Shown: piece after piece, positions 16,557 to 23,916 of the stretch | How the letters are laid out: each line of letters opens with the position of its first letter | Numbering within the stretch: the stretch's first letter is position 1 | NCBI GenBank assembly: GCA_047972425.1 | Contig: JBKEAR010000041.1 | Span: 1 to 40,463 of the forward strand | Direction: 5' to 3' | DNA from: JBKEAR01 sp047972425 | GTDB taxonomy: Bacteria; Pseudomonadota; Alphaproteobacteria; JBKEAR01 | Length of the DNA stretch: 40,463 nt | Position numbers and translations under genes: made by a program | Notes under the pieces: generated by a model | Seen by the model: only the letters and a program-made list of their open reading frames with translations | What the model was told of the DNA's origin: nothing | Database searches by the model: none

Positions 16557-17216
16557 ATGGCCGAGCATCCTGTAGCCCAACTGCCGGAAGAAACCGAGGA
16601 AGCCTTAATTTTTGGGCGCAAGCAATTTGCTGCGCCCGTTCATTTTGTTTTGGGTGCGGCGGCTTTACACCAAATACCCGAAACTGAGCGTATAGAAATT
16701 GCCTTTGTCGGGCGCTCTAATGTGGGTAAGTCTAGCCTGATTAATGCTTTGCTCTCACGTAATAATATAGCCAAAACATCATCAACCCCAGGGCGCACGC
16801 AACAAATTAACTTTTTTACCTTGGGTGAAGATTTAATGATTGCCGATTTACCCGGCTATGGTTATGCCAAAGCCCCGGTGGATCAGGTAGCGCAATGGCA
16901 TGAGCTGATTTTTAATTATTTGCGTGGGCGGCCACAATTGCGCCGTGTGCTCATACTCATTGATGCCCGCCATGGTATTAAAAAAAGCGATGAAGAATGT
17001 ATGGATTTATTGGATACTGCAGCCGTAAATTGGCAGGTTATCCTAACCAAAACCGATAAAGTGAAAAAAACACAGCTCGATAAAATTTATGCCCAAACCT
17101 GTAAATTTGTGGCTAAACGCCCGGCGGCGCACCCAAAAATACTCATAACATCTTCCGAGAAACATCAGGGGTTAGAAGAATTGCGTGCCAGCATTGCATG
17201 GATGATCAACGCATAA
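16557..17216 (+). CDS. engB: EngB (YsxC/YihA), GTPase for ribosome assembly
   Basis: GTP-binding protein needed for large ribosomal subunit maturation and, in many bacteria, essential. The 219-residue product carries the P-loop GRSNVGKSSL, switch region SSTPGRTQQINFF, DLPGYGYAKAP (G3) and TKTDK (G4). It begins 6 bases after yidC and ends the rpmH-rnpA-yidD-yidC-engB run. Confidence 0.96.
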   Translation: MAEHPVAQLPEETEEALIFGRKQFAAPVHFVLGAAALHQIPETERIEIAFVGRSNVGKSSLINALLSRNNIAKTSSTPGRTQQINFFTLGEDLMIADLPGYGYAKAPVDQVAQWHELIFNYLRGRPQLRRVLILIDARHGIKKSDEECMDLLDTAAVNWQVILTKTDKVKKTQLDKIYAQTCKFVAKRPAAHPKILITSSEKHQGLEELRASIAWMINA

Positions 17217-17326
17217 TATCCGCCCATAATCATTAAAATTGATGATAAAATGAAAATCACTTTATTTTTTTGGATAAAAGGATAAAATAAACTTGTTTTT
17301 TTAATCAATAGCAAAAGGATACAGTT

Positions 17327-18229
17327 ATGACAGACATTAATGTAATCATGGCACAAAGACTAGAGAAAGCGGGTATATTATCAGAAGCGCTGCCATTTTT
17401 ACGACGCCACCATAACTCGAACTTTGTTATTAAATATGGCGGGCATGCTATGGGCGACCCAAAAGCGGCCGATACTTTTGCCCGTGCGGTGGTTTTATTG
17501 CGCCATGTCGGTATTTTCCCGGTGGTGGTGCATGGTGGCGGCCCGCAAATTGGTAAAATGCTTAAACGCTTAAATATTGAATCCGACTTCATTGATGGTT
17601 TGCGTGTAACCACTCAAGAGATTGTTGATGTTGTCGAGATGGTTTTGGCCGGTGCGATTAATAAAGAGATTGTGGGGGCAATAACCATGGTGGGCGGCAC
17701 GGCCGTGGGTATATCGGGTAAAGACGGCGGGCTTATTAAAGCCAAAAAATTACAGCGCACCCAAAAAGATCCGGAATCGAATATTGAGCGCATTCTCGAT
17801 TTGGGTTTGGTGGGTGAGCCATCGGAGATTGACCCCAAAATTTTATATGCCCTTAAAGATACCGCCTTTATTCCGGTTGTATCGCCCATTGGTTTTGGCG
17901 AAGAAGGCGAAACATTAAATATTAATGCCGATACCTCGGCCGGTGCGATTGCCGGTGCCATGGAGGCTAATCGCCTTTATATGCTCACCGATGTTCCCGG
18001 TGTGTTGGATAGCGATGGCAATTTACTGACTAATCTTTCCGTTGCCGAAGCACGCCAGTTGATTACAGACGGCATTGTAACAGGGGGCATGATACCCAAA
18101 ATAGAAACCTGCATTAAAGCGGTGGAAGACGGTGTGCATGCCGCTGTTATTATGGATGGGCGAAACCCCAATGTATTACTTGTGGAGGCCTTTACGGAAT
18201 CCGGTGCGGGTACGTTAATCCATGCATAA
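17327..18229 (+). CDS. argB: ArgB, acetylglutamate kinase
   Basis: Phosphorylates N-acetylglutamate in the second step of arginine synthesis. The 300-residue product has the kinase motifs VIKYGGHAMGD, VVVHGGGPQIG, GISGKDGGLIKA and a C-terminal VTGGMIPKIE. The N-terminal helix (MAQRLEKAGILSEALPFLRR) is the extra element found in hexameric, arginine-inhibited enzymes, so feedback inhibition is likely. An AAGGA site precedes ATG 17327. Linkage to engB is common in alphaproteobacteria. Confidence 0.97.
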   Translation: MTDINVIMAQRLEKAGILSEALPFLRRHHNSNFVIKYGGHAMGDPKAADTFARAVVLLRHVGIFPVVVHGGGPQIGKMLKRLNIESDFIDGLRVTTQEIVDVVEMVLAGAINKEIVGAITMVGGTAVGISGKDGGLIKAKKLQRTQKDPESNIERILDLGLVGEPSEIDPKILYALKDTAFIPVVSPIGFGEEGETLNINADTSAGAIAGAMEANRLYMLTDVPGVLDSDGNLLTNLSVAEARQLITDGIVTGGMIPKIETCIKAVEDGVHAAVIMDGRNPNVLLVEAFTESGAGTLIHA

Positions 18230-18231
18230 AT

Positions 18232-18258
18232 AAAAGGGGCTAACACAGCCCCTTTTTT
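18232..18258 (+). terminator. Intrinsic terminator of argB
   Basis: AAAAGGGGCT (18232-18241) pairs with AGCCCCTTTT (18247-18256) around AACAC, within a T-run ending at 18258. It begins two bases after the argB stop. Confidence 0.93.
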
Positions 18259-18273
18259 ATCATTGAATATCAA

Positions 18274-18480
18274 TATAGTCTATACATAATAAAATGATTA
18301 TATAAACATCAGTAATAATTTGATGCTAAGGGGTTTGCAACCCGTAAAGCCGAAGGCTTTCTAAAAAAAGATAACTTGTCTCCGACAAGATATAATCCCC
18401 GCACACAGCTACGCTGTGGGCAACCTCAAAGCATTAGGTAATACTAAAATTTATTATCATTTTAAGTAGTATTACCTATA
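18274..18480. mobile_element. MITE-like element, copy 2
   Basis: A 203-bp element (18276-18478), flanked by TA on both sides, lies between the argB terminator and the grpE stop codon. Within the region compared it differs from copy 1 only by GG versus TG in the CTAAGGGG stretch. It sits 4 bases from the grpE stop, so it now forms the grpE 3' untranslated region. Confidence 0.9.
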
Positions 18481-18484
18481 ATGA

Positions 18485-19135
18485 TTATTTATCTTCACTA
18501 ACGGCTTGGGGGCCACCGGCGGCCACACCCACGCGCGCGGGGCGTAATAAACGCTCGCCAATCTTCCAACCGGGTTCAATCACGGTTAAAATTGTACCCG
18601 CAGGAACCTCCGGATTAGGGATTTCAAACATGGCTTCATGAAAATTGGGGTCAAAAATTGTGCCTTCGGCTTCCACTTCTTTTACATTATTTTTTTCGAG
18701 CGCTTTAATCAGCTCTTTTTCGGTCATATCCACACCCACAAGAATATTTTGTATTTTTTCATCTTGTTCTTCTTCGGGTACGGCAGCTAAAGCACGGCGT
18801 AAATTATCCACAACCGTTAAAAGTTCGCGGGCAAAGCCCGATATTGCAAAAGTACGGCCATCGGCAATTTGGCGCTCAGCCCGTTTGCGGGTATTTTCGG
18901 CCTCGGCAAGGGCACGCAACATAGCCTCTTTCATTTTGGCATTTTCGGCTTGGGCGGCTTCTAACTCGGCTTGTAATGCGATGGTTTCGCTGGCGGCCTC
19001 AAAAGCTTCGGCATTAGCGCTCCAATCGTCCCAACCCGATGCACCTTCAACACCTTGGCCTTCGTTCCATTCGTTTTTGCTATCGCTATTTTCGTTGTTT
19101 TCAACTTCGGGTTTTTGCTGATTATTTTCCGTCAT
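18485..19135 (-). CDS. grpE: GrpE, nucleotide exchange factor of DnaK
   Basis: Releases ADP from DnaK during the chaperone cycle. The 216-residue product has an acidic, disordered N-terminus rich in Asn/Glu, a long coiled coil (about residues 50-110, with LRALAEAENTRKRAERQIAD) and the C-terminal beta domain (FDPNFHEAMFEIPNPEVPAGTILTVIEPGWKIGERLLRPARVGV). In this domain VxxGy usually reads VLQKGY/EPGY; here it is EPGWKIG, a common alphaproteobacterial form. No CIRCE or sigma-32 site was recognised in the 105 bases upstream. Confidence 0.96.
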   Translation of the reverse strand: MTENNQQKPEVENNENSDSKNEWNEGQGVEGASGWDDWSANAEAFEAASETIALQAELEAAQAENAKMKEAMLRALAEAENTRKRAERQIADGRTFAISGFARELLTVVDNLRRALAAVPEEEQDEKIQNILVGVDMTEKELIKALEKNNVKEVEAEGTIFDPNFHEAMFEIPNPEVPAGTILTVIEPGWKIGERLLRPARVGVAAGGPQAVSEDK

Positions 19136-19240
19136 TACTATCTCTTTAAAATTTGATTTGTTTACTGTTACTTTTATATTTATCTTGTGGTTTTTGGTGC
19201 GTCAATGGTAAAAGCAAAAAAACAATAAATTTCTGTTGAT

Positions 19241-20434
19241 TTAAGCGGTTTTTTCCGTTTTTTTAAAGCGGCCGTAAGGGCGTTTTTTCTTCTTTTTTTT
19301 CGTGGCTATTTTTTGCGGCTTATCACCCGGGGTTGTAACATCGGTTTCGCTTTGCTTGAGCAGTTTTTGAATCTCAAACCATTTATCATGATCATTGGGT
19401 GTAATCAGCGATAATGCATAACCTTTAGCGCCATTGCGCCCTGTGCGCCCAAGGCGGTGAATAAAATCCTCGGCCAATTGGGGGAGGTCGTAATTAATCA
19501 CATGCTCAATATGGGGGATATCCAAGCCGCGCGCAGCAACATCGGTTGCCACCAAAACCGGAAATTGATAATCGCGGAATTGTTTGAGAATTTTATCGCG
19601 CTGGTTTTGGCGCAAATCGCCATGAATGGCCTCGGCCTTAATATCGAGCTGCTTTTTAATGCGATAAGCCAATTTGGCCGCACCCCGTTTGGTTTTGGCA
19701 AAAACAATAATCGAGCCTGTACGCTCGTTTAGCTCTGTGGAAAGGGTCGGGAATTTCTCGGCACCTTCTAAGCGTAATATTTTTTGCTCAACCGTATCGG
19801 CCACTTTTAAATTGCCGCCAACTTCTATGCGAATAGGATTTTTGGAATATTGATGGGCAATTTTCTCGATATTTTTGGGCAAAGTTGCCGTAAACATAAG
19901 GGTTTGGCGTTTTTTTGGGGTTTCGGCAAAAATACGCTTAAGCTGGCTTAAAAAGCCCATATCCAACATGCGGTCCATCTCATCTAAAACCAGATGGTCA
20001 ATATTATTTAATGTAAGGGTCTCTTGGGCTAAATGGTCATTAATGCGCCCCGGTGTGCCCACCAAAATACGCGGATTATATTGTAATGCCTTTACTTGCT
20101 TAAACATGCTCTCGCCACCAATAAGCAAGGTGGGTTGTATGCCTTTAATGCGTTTGGTCATATCGCGAATAACAATGAATATTTGGGTGGCAAGCTCGCG
20201 GGTGGGGGCTAAGATTAATGCCCGTGAATGGGTATTTGTAAAAAGATGATTAATCGTGGGTATGGCAAAGGCGGCAGTTTTACCGGTGCCTGTTTGTGCC
20301 GATGCCAAAATATCGCGCCCTTCTAAGGCATAGGGTATGGCTTGAGCTTGGATAGGGGTAGGGGTGGTGTATCCCATTTTATCTAAACGTGTAGCCAATG
20401 GCGATGGTAGGGCGAAACTGTGAAAATTTTTCAT
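19241..20434 (-). CDS. DEAD-box RNA helicase (RhlE-like), DEMD variant
   Basis: ATP-dependent RNA helicase, probably involved in ribosome assembly or RNA turnover. The 397-residue product has the Q motif (YTTPTPIQAQAIP), Walker A AQTGTGKT, PTRELATQ, GTPGR, and motif VI HRLGRTGRNG. Motif II reads DEMD rather than DEAD, and motif III reads TAT rather than SAT; both keep the catalytic acidic residues. The tail is a lysine-rich stretch (KKKKKKRPYGRFKK) that may bind RNA. It is upstream of grpE on the same strand but 105 bases away, so joint transcription is uncertain. Confidence 0.93.
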   Translation of the reverse strand: MKNFHSFALPSPLATRLDKMGYTTPTPIQAQAIPYALEGRDILASAQTGTGKTAAFAIPTINHLFTNTHSRALILAPTRELATQIFIVIRDMTKRIKGIQPTLLIGGESMFKQVKALQYNPRILVGTPGRINDHLAQETLTLNNIDHLVLDEMDRMLDMGFLSQLKRIFAETPKKRQTLMFTATLPKNIEKIAHQYSKNPIRIEVGGNLKVADTVEQKILRLEGAEKFPTLSTELNERTGSIIVFAKTKRGAAKLAYRIKKQLDIKAEAIHGDLRQNQRDKILKQFRDYQFPVLVATDVAARGLDIPHIEHVINYDLPQLAEDFIHRLGRTGRNGAKGYALSLITPNDHDKWFEIQKLLKQSETDVTTPGDKPQKIATKKKKKKRPYGRFKKTEKTA

Positions 20435-20481
20435 AAATATATCCTAATTGATAAGCCACACACTATGGGCGAGTGCAGGCT

Positions 20482-20510
20482 ATAAGTCAAATAATAAATA
20501 TTTGACTTAT
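20482..20510. promoter_or_regulatory. Perfect 12-bp palindrome between the helicase gene and nadV
   Basis: ATAAGTCAAATA (20482-20493) and TATTTGACTTAT (20499-20510) are exact inverted repeats with a five-base gap. They sit in the middle of a 132-base divergent intergenic region. The right arm contains TTGACT, a possible -35 element for nadV. A dimeric regulator site is the simplest reading; no family was identified. Confidence 0.5.
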
Positions 20511-20566
20511 GAAATCGCAAATGTCACTATGGGTCAAAATAAAAAATATTACAGGAAGGCTTTGAT

Positions 20567-21967
20567 ATGTATAACAATTTACTAAGCAATATTATTTTAA
20601 ATACCGATAGTTATAAGGTGAGCCACTTTAAGCAATATCCCAAAAATACCCAATATGTCTCTAGCTATATTGAAAGCCGTGGCGGAACATATGGCTCGGT
20701 TATCTTTTTTGGCTTGCAGGCCTTTATCAAAGAATATCTATTAAAGCCAATAACCGCCGATGATATTGATGCCGCCGAAGATATATTATTAAGCCATGGT
20801 TTACCGTTTAATCGGGCAGGGTGGGAATATATTTTAACGGAACATAGCGGCTATTTACCCTTAGAAATAGAGGCAGCCGATGAGGGTTGCTCCATACCTG
20901 TACATAATGTGTTGGTACAGGTGGTGAATACCGACCCGAAATGTTGGTGGCTAACATCATATATAGAAACCGCATTATTGCGCGCTATTTGGTACCCGAC
21001 AACGGTGGCATCAATCAGTTGGCAAGTTAAACAAACAATTGCTTGGGCCATGGAGGCAACGGGTTCGGATATCAATAATTTACCCTTTAAGCTCCATGAT
21101 TTTGGTGCCAGAGGGGTAAGCTCGTTAGAAAGTGCGGCTTTAGGCGGCATGGCCCATTTGATTAATTTTATGGGGACGGATACCCTTGCGGCTCTTTTAG
21201 CTGCCCGCCGCTATTATAATGCCGATATGGCGGGCTATTCCATACCCGCTATGGAGCATGCCACTGTAACCAGTTGGGGCGCCGATGGCGAAATAGAAGC
21301 CTTTGCCAATATGCTCGATAATTATGGTGGCAAAGGCAAAATTATGGCTTGTGTTTCCGATAGTTACGATATTTTTAATGCGGTAGAAAATATTTGGTGC
21401 GGTGTGCTTTTAGAAAAAGTGAAAAATAGCGGTGCAACAGTGGTGATACGCCCCGATAGTGGCGACCCCGAGGCCGTTATTTTGCGTTGCTTAGATATTT
21501 TGGGCGAGCAGCTAAAAGATGAGATTATTATAAATGATAAGGGCTATCGCATGTTGCCCGATTATTTTCGGCTGATACAAGGCGATGGTGTAAACCCCGA
21601 AACTATTAAATCAATCCTCTCTGCCATGCGCCATCATGGATGGGCGGCCGATAATATCGCATTTGGTATGGGCTCGGCCTTGTTGCAAAAAGTCCATCGC
21701 GATAGTTTTAAATTCGCCATGAAATGCTCGGCTTTAAAGCGCGATAATAAATGGATTGATGTTTATAAAGACCCCATTACCGACCGTGGGAAAACATCTA
21801 AAAAAGGGCGTTTGGCGCTCATTAAAGATAAAGCCTATAATTATAAAACTATTCGGATCAAAACTTTAGAAAATAAAGCCGATAATCTGTTAAAGCCCAT
21901 TTATAAAGACGGTAAATTGTTAACAGAAACCAGCTTTAATGAAATCCGTGCGCGAGCAGCACAATAA
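20567..21967 (+). CDS. nadV: Nicotinamide phosphoribosyltransferase (NadV/NAMPT)
   Basis: Joins nicotinamide and PRPP to make NMN, the short salvage route to NAD. The 466-residue product matches animal and bacterial NAMPT in TDSYKVSH near residue 13, LHDFGARGVSSLESA near 176, and IPAMEHATVTSWG, where His231 is the catalytic histidine. The phosphate-binding region VVIRPDSGDPE and GFGMGS-like FGMGSALLQKVHRDSF follow. AGGAAGG precedes ATG 20567. No NMN adenylyltransferase or Nudix gene is next to it, unlike many nadV clusters; prs in this window could supply its PRPP. Confidence 0.96.
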   Translation: MYNNLLSNIILNTDSYKVSHFKQYPKNTQYVSSYIESRGGTYGSVIFFGLQAFIKEYLLKPITADDIDAAEDILLSHGLPFNRAGWEYILTEHSGYLPLEIEAADEGCSIPVHNVLVQVVNTDPKCWWLTSYIETALLRAIWYPTTVASISWQVKQTIAWAMEATGSDINNLPFKLHDFGARGVSSLESAALGGMAHLINFMGTDTLAALLAARRYYNADMAGYSIPAMEHATVTSWGADGEIEAFANMLDNYGGKGKIMACVSDSYDIFNAVENIWCGVLLEKVKNSGATVVIRPDSGDPEAVILRCLDILGEQLKDEIIINDKGYRMLPDYFRLIQGDGVNPETIKSILSAMRHHGWAADNIAFGMGSALLQKVHRDSFKFAMKCSALKRDNKWIDVYKDPITDRGKTSKKGRLALIKDKAYNYKTIRIKTLENKADNLLKPIYKDGKLLTETSFNEIRARAAQ

Positions 21968-21970
21968 AAA

Positions 21971-22810
21971 CTAATTAAAGCTATTGCAACTGCTAGGATT
22001 ACCGCTTTGGTAACCTTGGTTAAACCAATACATGCGTTGCTCGGCCGAGCCATGGGTAAAGGCATCGGGCACCACATAACCTTGGCTGCGTTTTTGTAAG
22101 GTATCATCGCCCACCGCCCAAGCAGCACGCATGCCTTCTTCAATATCGCCACGCTCCAAAAGATTATAATTATTGTCGGCATAATAAGCCCAAACACCGG
22201 CCAAACAATCGGCCATAAGCTCCACATTAACCTGCAATGCATTGGCTTGGCTTTGGCCGGCGCTGCGTTGTGCCCGTTGAACCTCGGGGATAATACCCAA
22301 CTGATTTTGGATATGATGGCCAACCTCGTGGGCAATCACATAAGCGGGGGCGAAATCGCCGGGGGCGCCAAATTTTTGGCTGAGCTCATCGAAAAAGCGG
22401 ACATCAAGGTAAATTTTTTGATCCACTGGGCAATAAAAAGGCCCCATGGCCGATTGTGCTGTGCCACAGCCCGAGGCTGTACCTTGGGTATAAAGAACAA
22501 TTTGCGGCATGATATAACGCTCACCATTTGATATTTGTGGGTAAAGTTGCCCCCAAATATCTTCGGTAGAAGCCAATATGGTTGATGAAAACTCGGCCCG
22601 ACTATCCGATGTGGCATCAATATTGGCCGATTGTGTTGTGCTCATGGGTTGGCTGGCCACTTGGCGAATAAGGCTATCGTCGCCCGAAAAAAAGTAAAAA
22701 GCCAAAGCGACAACAATAATAAGCCCGCCGCCACCGGCAACTTTGCTACCGCCCGATGAACGGCGGCGATCATCGACATTACGGCTACGCCGCTGATTTT
22801 CCCAACGCAT
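21971..22810 (-). CDS. ypfJ: YpfJ-like neutral zinc metallopeptidase
   Basis: Membrane-anchored protein of the YpfJ/zinc metallopeptidase family; its physiological substrate is unknown. The ATG at 22810 gives 279 residues starting MRWENQRRSRNVDDRR and has AGGAT upstream; the longer frame begins before that site. It has a basic, Gly-rich N-terminus, one membrane span (LIIVVALAFYFF), and a periplasmic domain with HEVGHH as the zinc site. The FYCPVDQKIYLDVRFFDEL and VELMADCLAGVWAYYA segments are family signatures. It converges on nadV with stops 3 bases apart. Confidence 0.93.
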   Translation of the reverse strand: MRWENQRRSRNVDDRRRSSGGSKVAGGGGLIIVVALAFYFFSGDDSLIRQVASQPMSTTQSANIDATSDSRAEFSSTILASTEDIWGQLYPQISNGERYIMPQIVLYTQGTASGCGTAQSAMGPFYCPVDQKIYLDVRFFDELSQKFGAPGDFAPAYVIAHEVGHHIQNQLGIIPEVQRAQRSAGQSQANALQVNVELMADCLAGVWAYYADNNYNLLERGDIEEGMRAAWAVGDDTLQKRSQGYVVPDAFTHGSAEQRMYWFNQGYQSGNPSSCNSFN

Positions 22811-22888
22811 TCTATATCCTTTAATTATCAATTTATCTTTTTATTATATATAATTATAATATTTTTTTGTAAAGAAATATGCCATAAA

Positions 22889-22918
22889 AAAAACCGCCAA
22901 AATTAATTGGCGGTTTTT
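22889..22918 (-). terminator. Terminator of the cyo operon
   Basis: AAAAACCGCCAA (22889-22900) and TTGGCGGTTTTT (22907-22918) form a 12-bp stem around AATTAA, with T-rich sequence on either strand. It lies 21 bases beyond the cyoD stop on the minus strand. Its symmetry means it could work in both directions, but only the cyo side needs it. Confidence 0.9.
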
Positions 22919-22939
22919 ATTTGGGTTTATTAAGCGGGA

Positions 22940-23311
22940 TTAATCATGGACTTCATGATCAATACCACGCTGTTGTAAACCGGTAGAATGGCCGGCACCA
23001 AAATGGTCTAGGCTAAACATAATCCAAACTGAACCCACAACCATAATAACAATGGTCATTAAGGCATAAGCGGTAGAGAGTTGGTTATATTTCGGGCTTT
23101 CTTCATCGCCTAAATGCATAAACATATAAAGCTGAACCAATAATTGAGCCACAGCTAATGTAAGCACGATAGCAATGAGCGTATTGCCTTTAATCATTCC
23201 GTTCATTACCAAGTAAAACGGAATAACCGTTAGGATAATCGATAAAATAAAACCGAAAATATACGTTTTTACAGAGCCCGAGCCATGTTGAGTTTTATGT
23301 GTATTTTCCAT
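22940..23311 (-). CDS. cyoD: CyoD, subunit IV of cytochrome bo3 quinol oxidase
   Basis: Small membrane subunit that helps assemble the oxidase. The 123-residue product has three spans and the typical sequence GSVKTYIFGFILSIILTVIPFYLVMNG, then QLYMFMHLG. The tail is longer than in Escherichia coli (HSTGLQQRGIDHEVHD). It abuts cyoC with no gap and is last in the operon, as shown by the terminator. Confidence 0.95.
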   Translation of the reverse strand: MENTHKTQHGSGSVKTYIFGFILSIILTVIPFYLVMNGMIKGNTLIAIVLTLAVAQLLVQLYMFMHLGDEESPKYNQLSTAYALMTIVIMVVGSVWIMFSLDHFGAGHSTGLQQRGIDHEVHD

Positions 23312-23914
23312 TTACATTCTCCCCATTAAATAAACAATCGAGAATACGAAAATCCATACGATATCTAAGAAATGCCAAAAGATGCTGAGCTGCATGAGTT
23401 TGGTTTTTCTTTTTTTATCGAGGCCATATTTTCTGAATTGTAAAACAAGTACAATCATCCAGCCTAAGCCAAATGTTACGTGTAGGCCATGTGTGCCCAC
23501 AAGTGCGTAATAGCTCGATAAAAAGGCATCAATAAGGCCTTCATTTTCGTTGTAATGTTCAATAAACCCACGAATTTCGCTTACCACAAAGGCTGCACCC
23601 AAAATAAAGGTGATGGCAAGCCAAAGTATGAGTTGGTTCATTTTGTTCCTGTTGGCACCAATCATGGCCATACCAAAGGTAAAGCTAGATGTTAATAGAA
23701 GCATGGTTTCGATAAACACCGTGTTTAAATCGAAGCTTGCGCCACTTACATGCCCAAAGACATTAAAACGAAGCACCGAGAAAGTTGCAAATAATGTTCC
23801 GAACAACATAAGGTCGGTAAGGATGTAAATCCAAAGGCCAAAAACGGCAACATCACTTGGATCGTAAGTATGAGGCTCGATACCCTCATGGTGGTGAATT
23901 GTAGTATCAGACAT
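23312..23914 (-). CDS. cyoC: CyoC, subunit III of cytochrome bo3 quinol oxidase
   Basis: Haem-copper oxidase subunit III without cofactors. The 200-residue product has five predicted spans and characteristic segments: FGLWIYILTDLMLFGTLFATF, the GTHGLHVTFGLGWM motif and FWHFLDIVWIFVFSIVYLMG at the C-terminus. It starts two bases after the cyoB stop. Confidence 0.96.
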   Translation of the reverse strand: MSDTTIHHHEGIEPHTYDPSDVAVFGLWIYILTDLMLFGTLFATFSVLRFNVFGHVSGASFDLNTVFIETMLLLTSSFTFGMAMIGANRNKMNQLILWLAITFILGAAFVVSEIRGFIEHYNENEGLIDAFLSSYYALVGTHGLHVTFGLGWMIVLVLQFRKYGLDKKRKTKLMQLSIFWHFLDIVWIFVFSIVYLMGRM

Positions 23915-23916
23915 AA

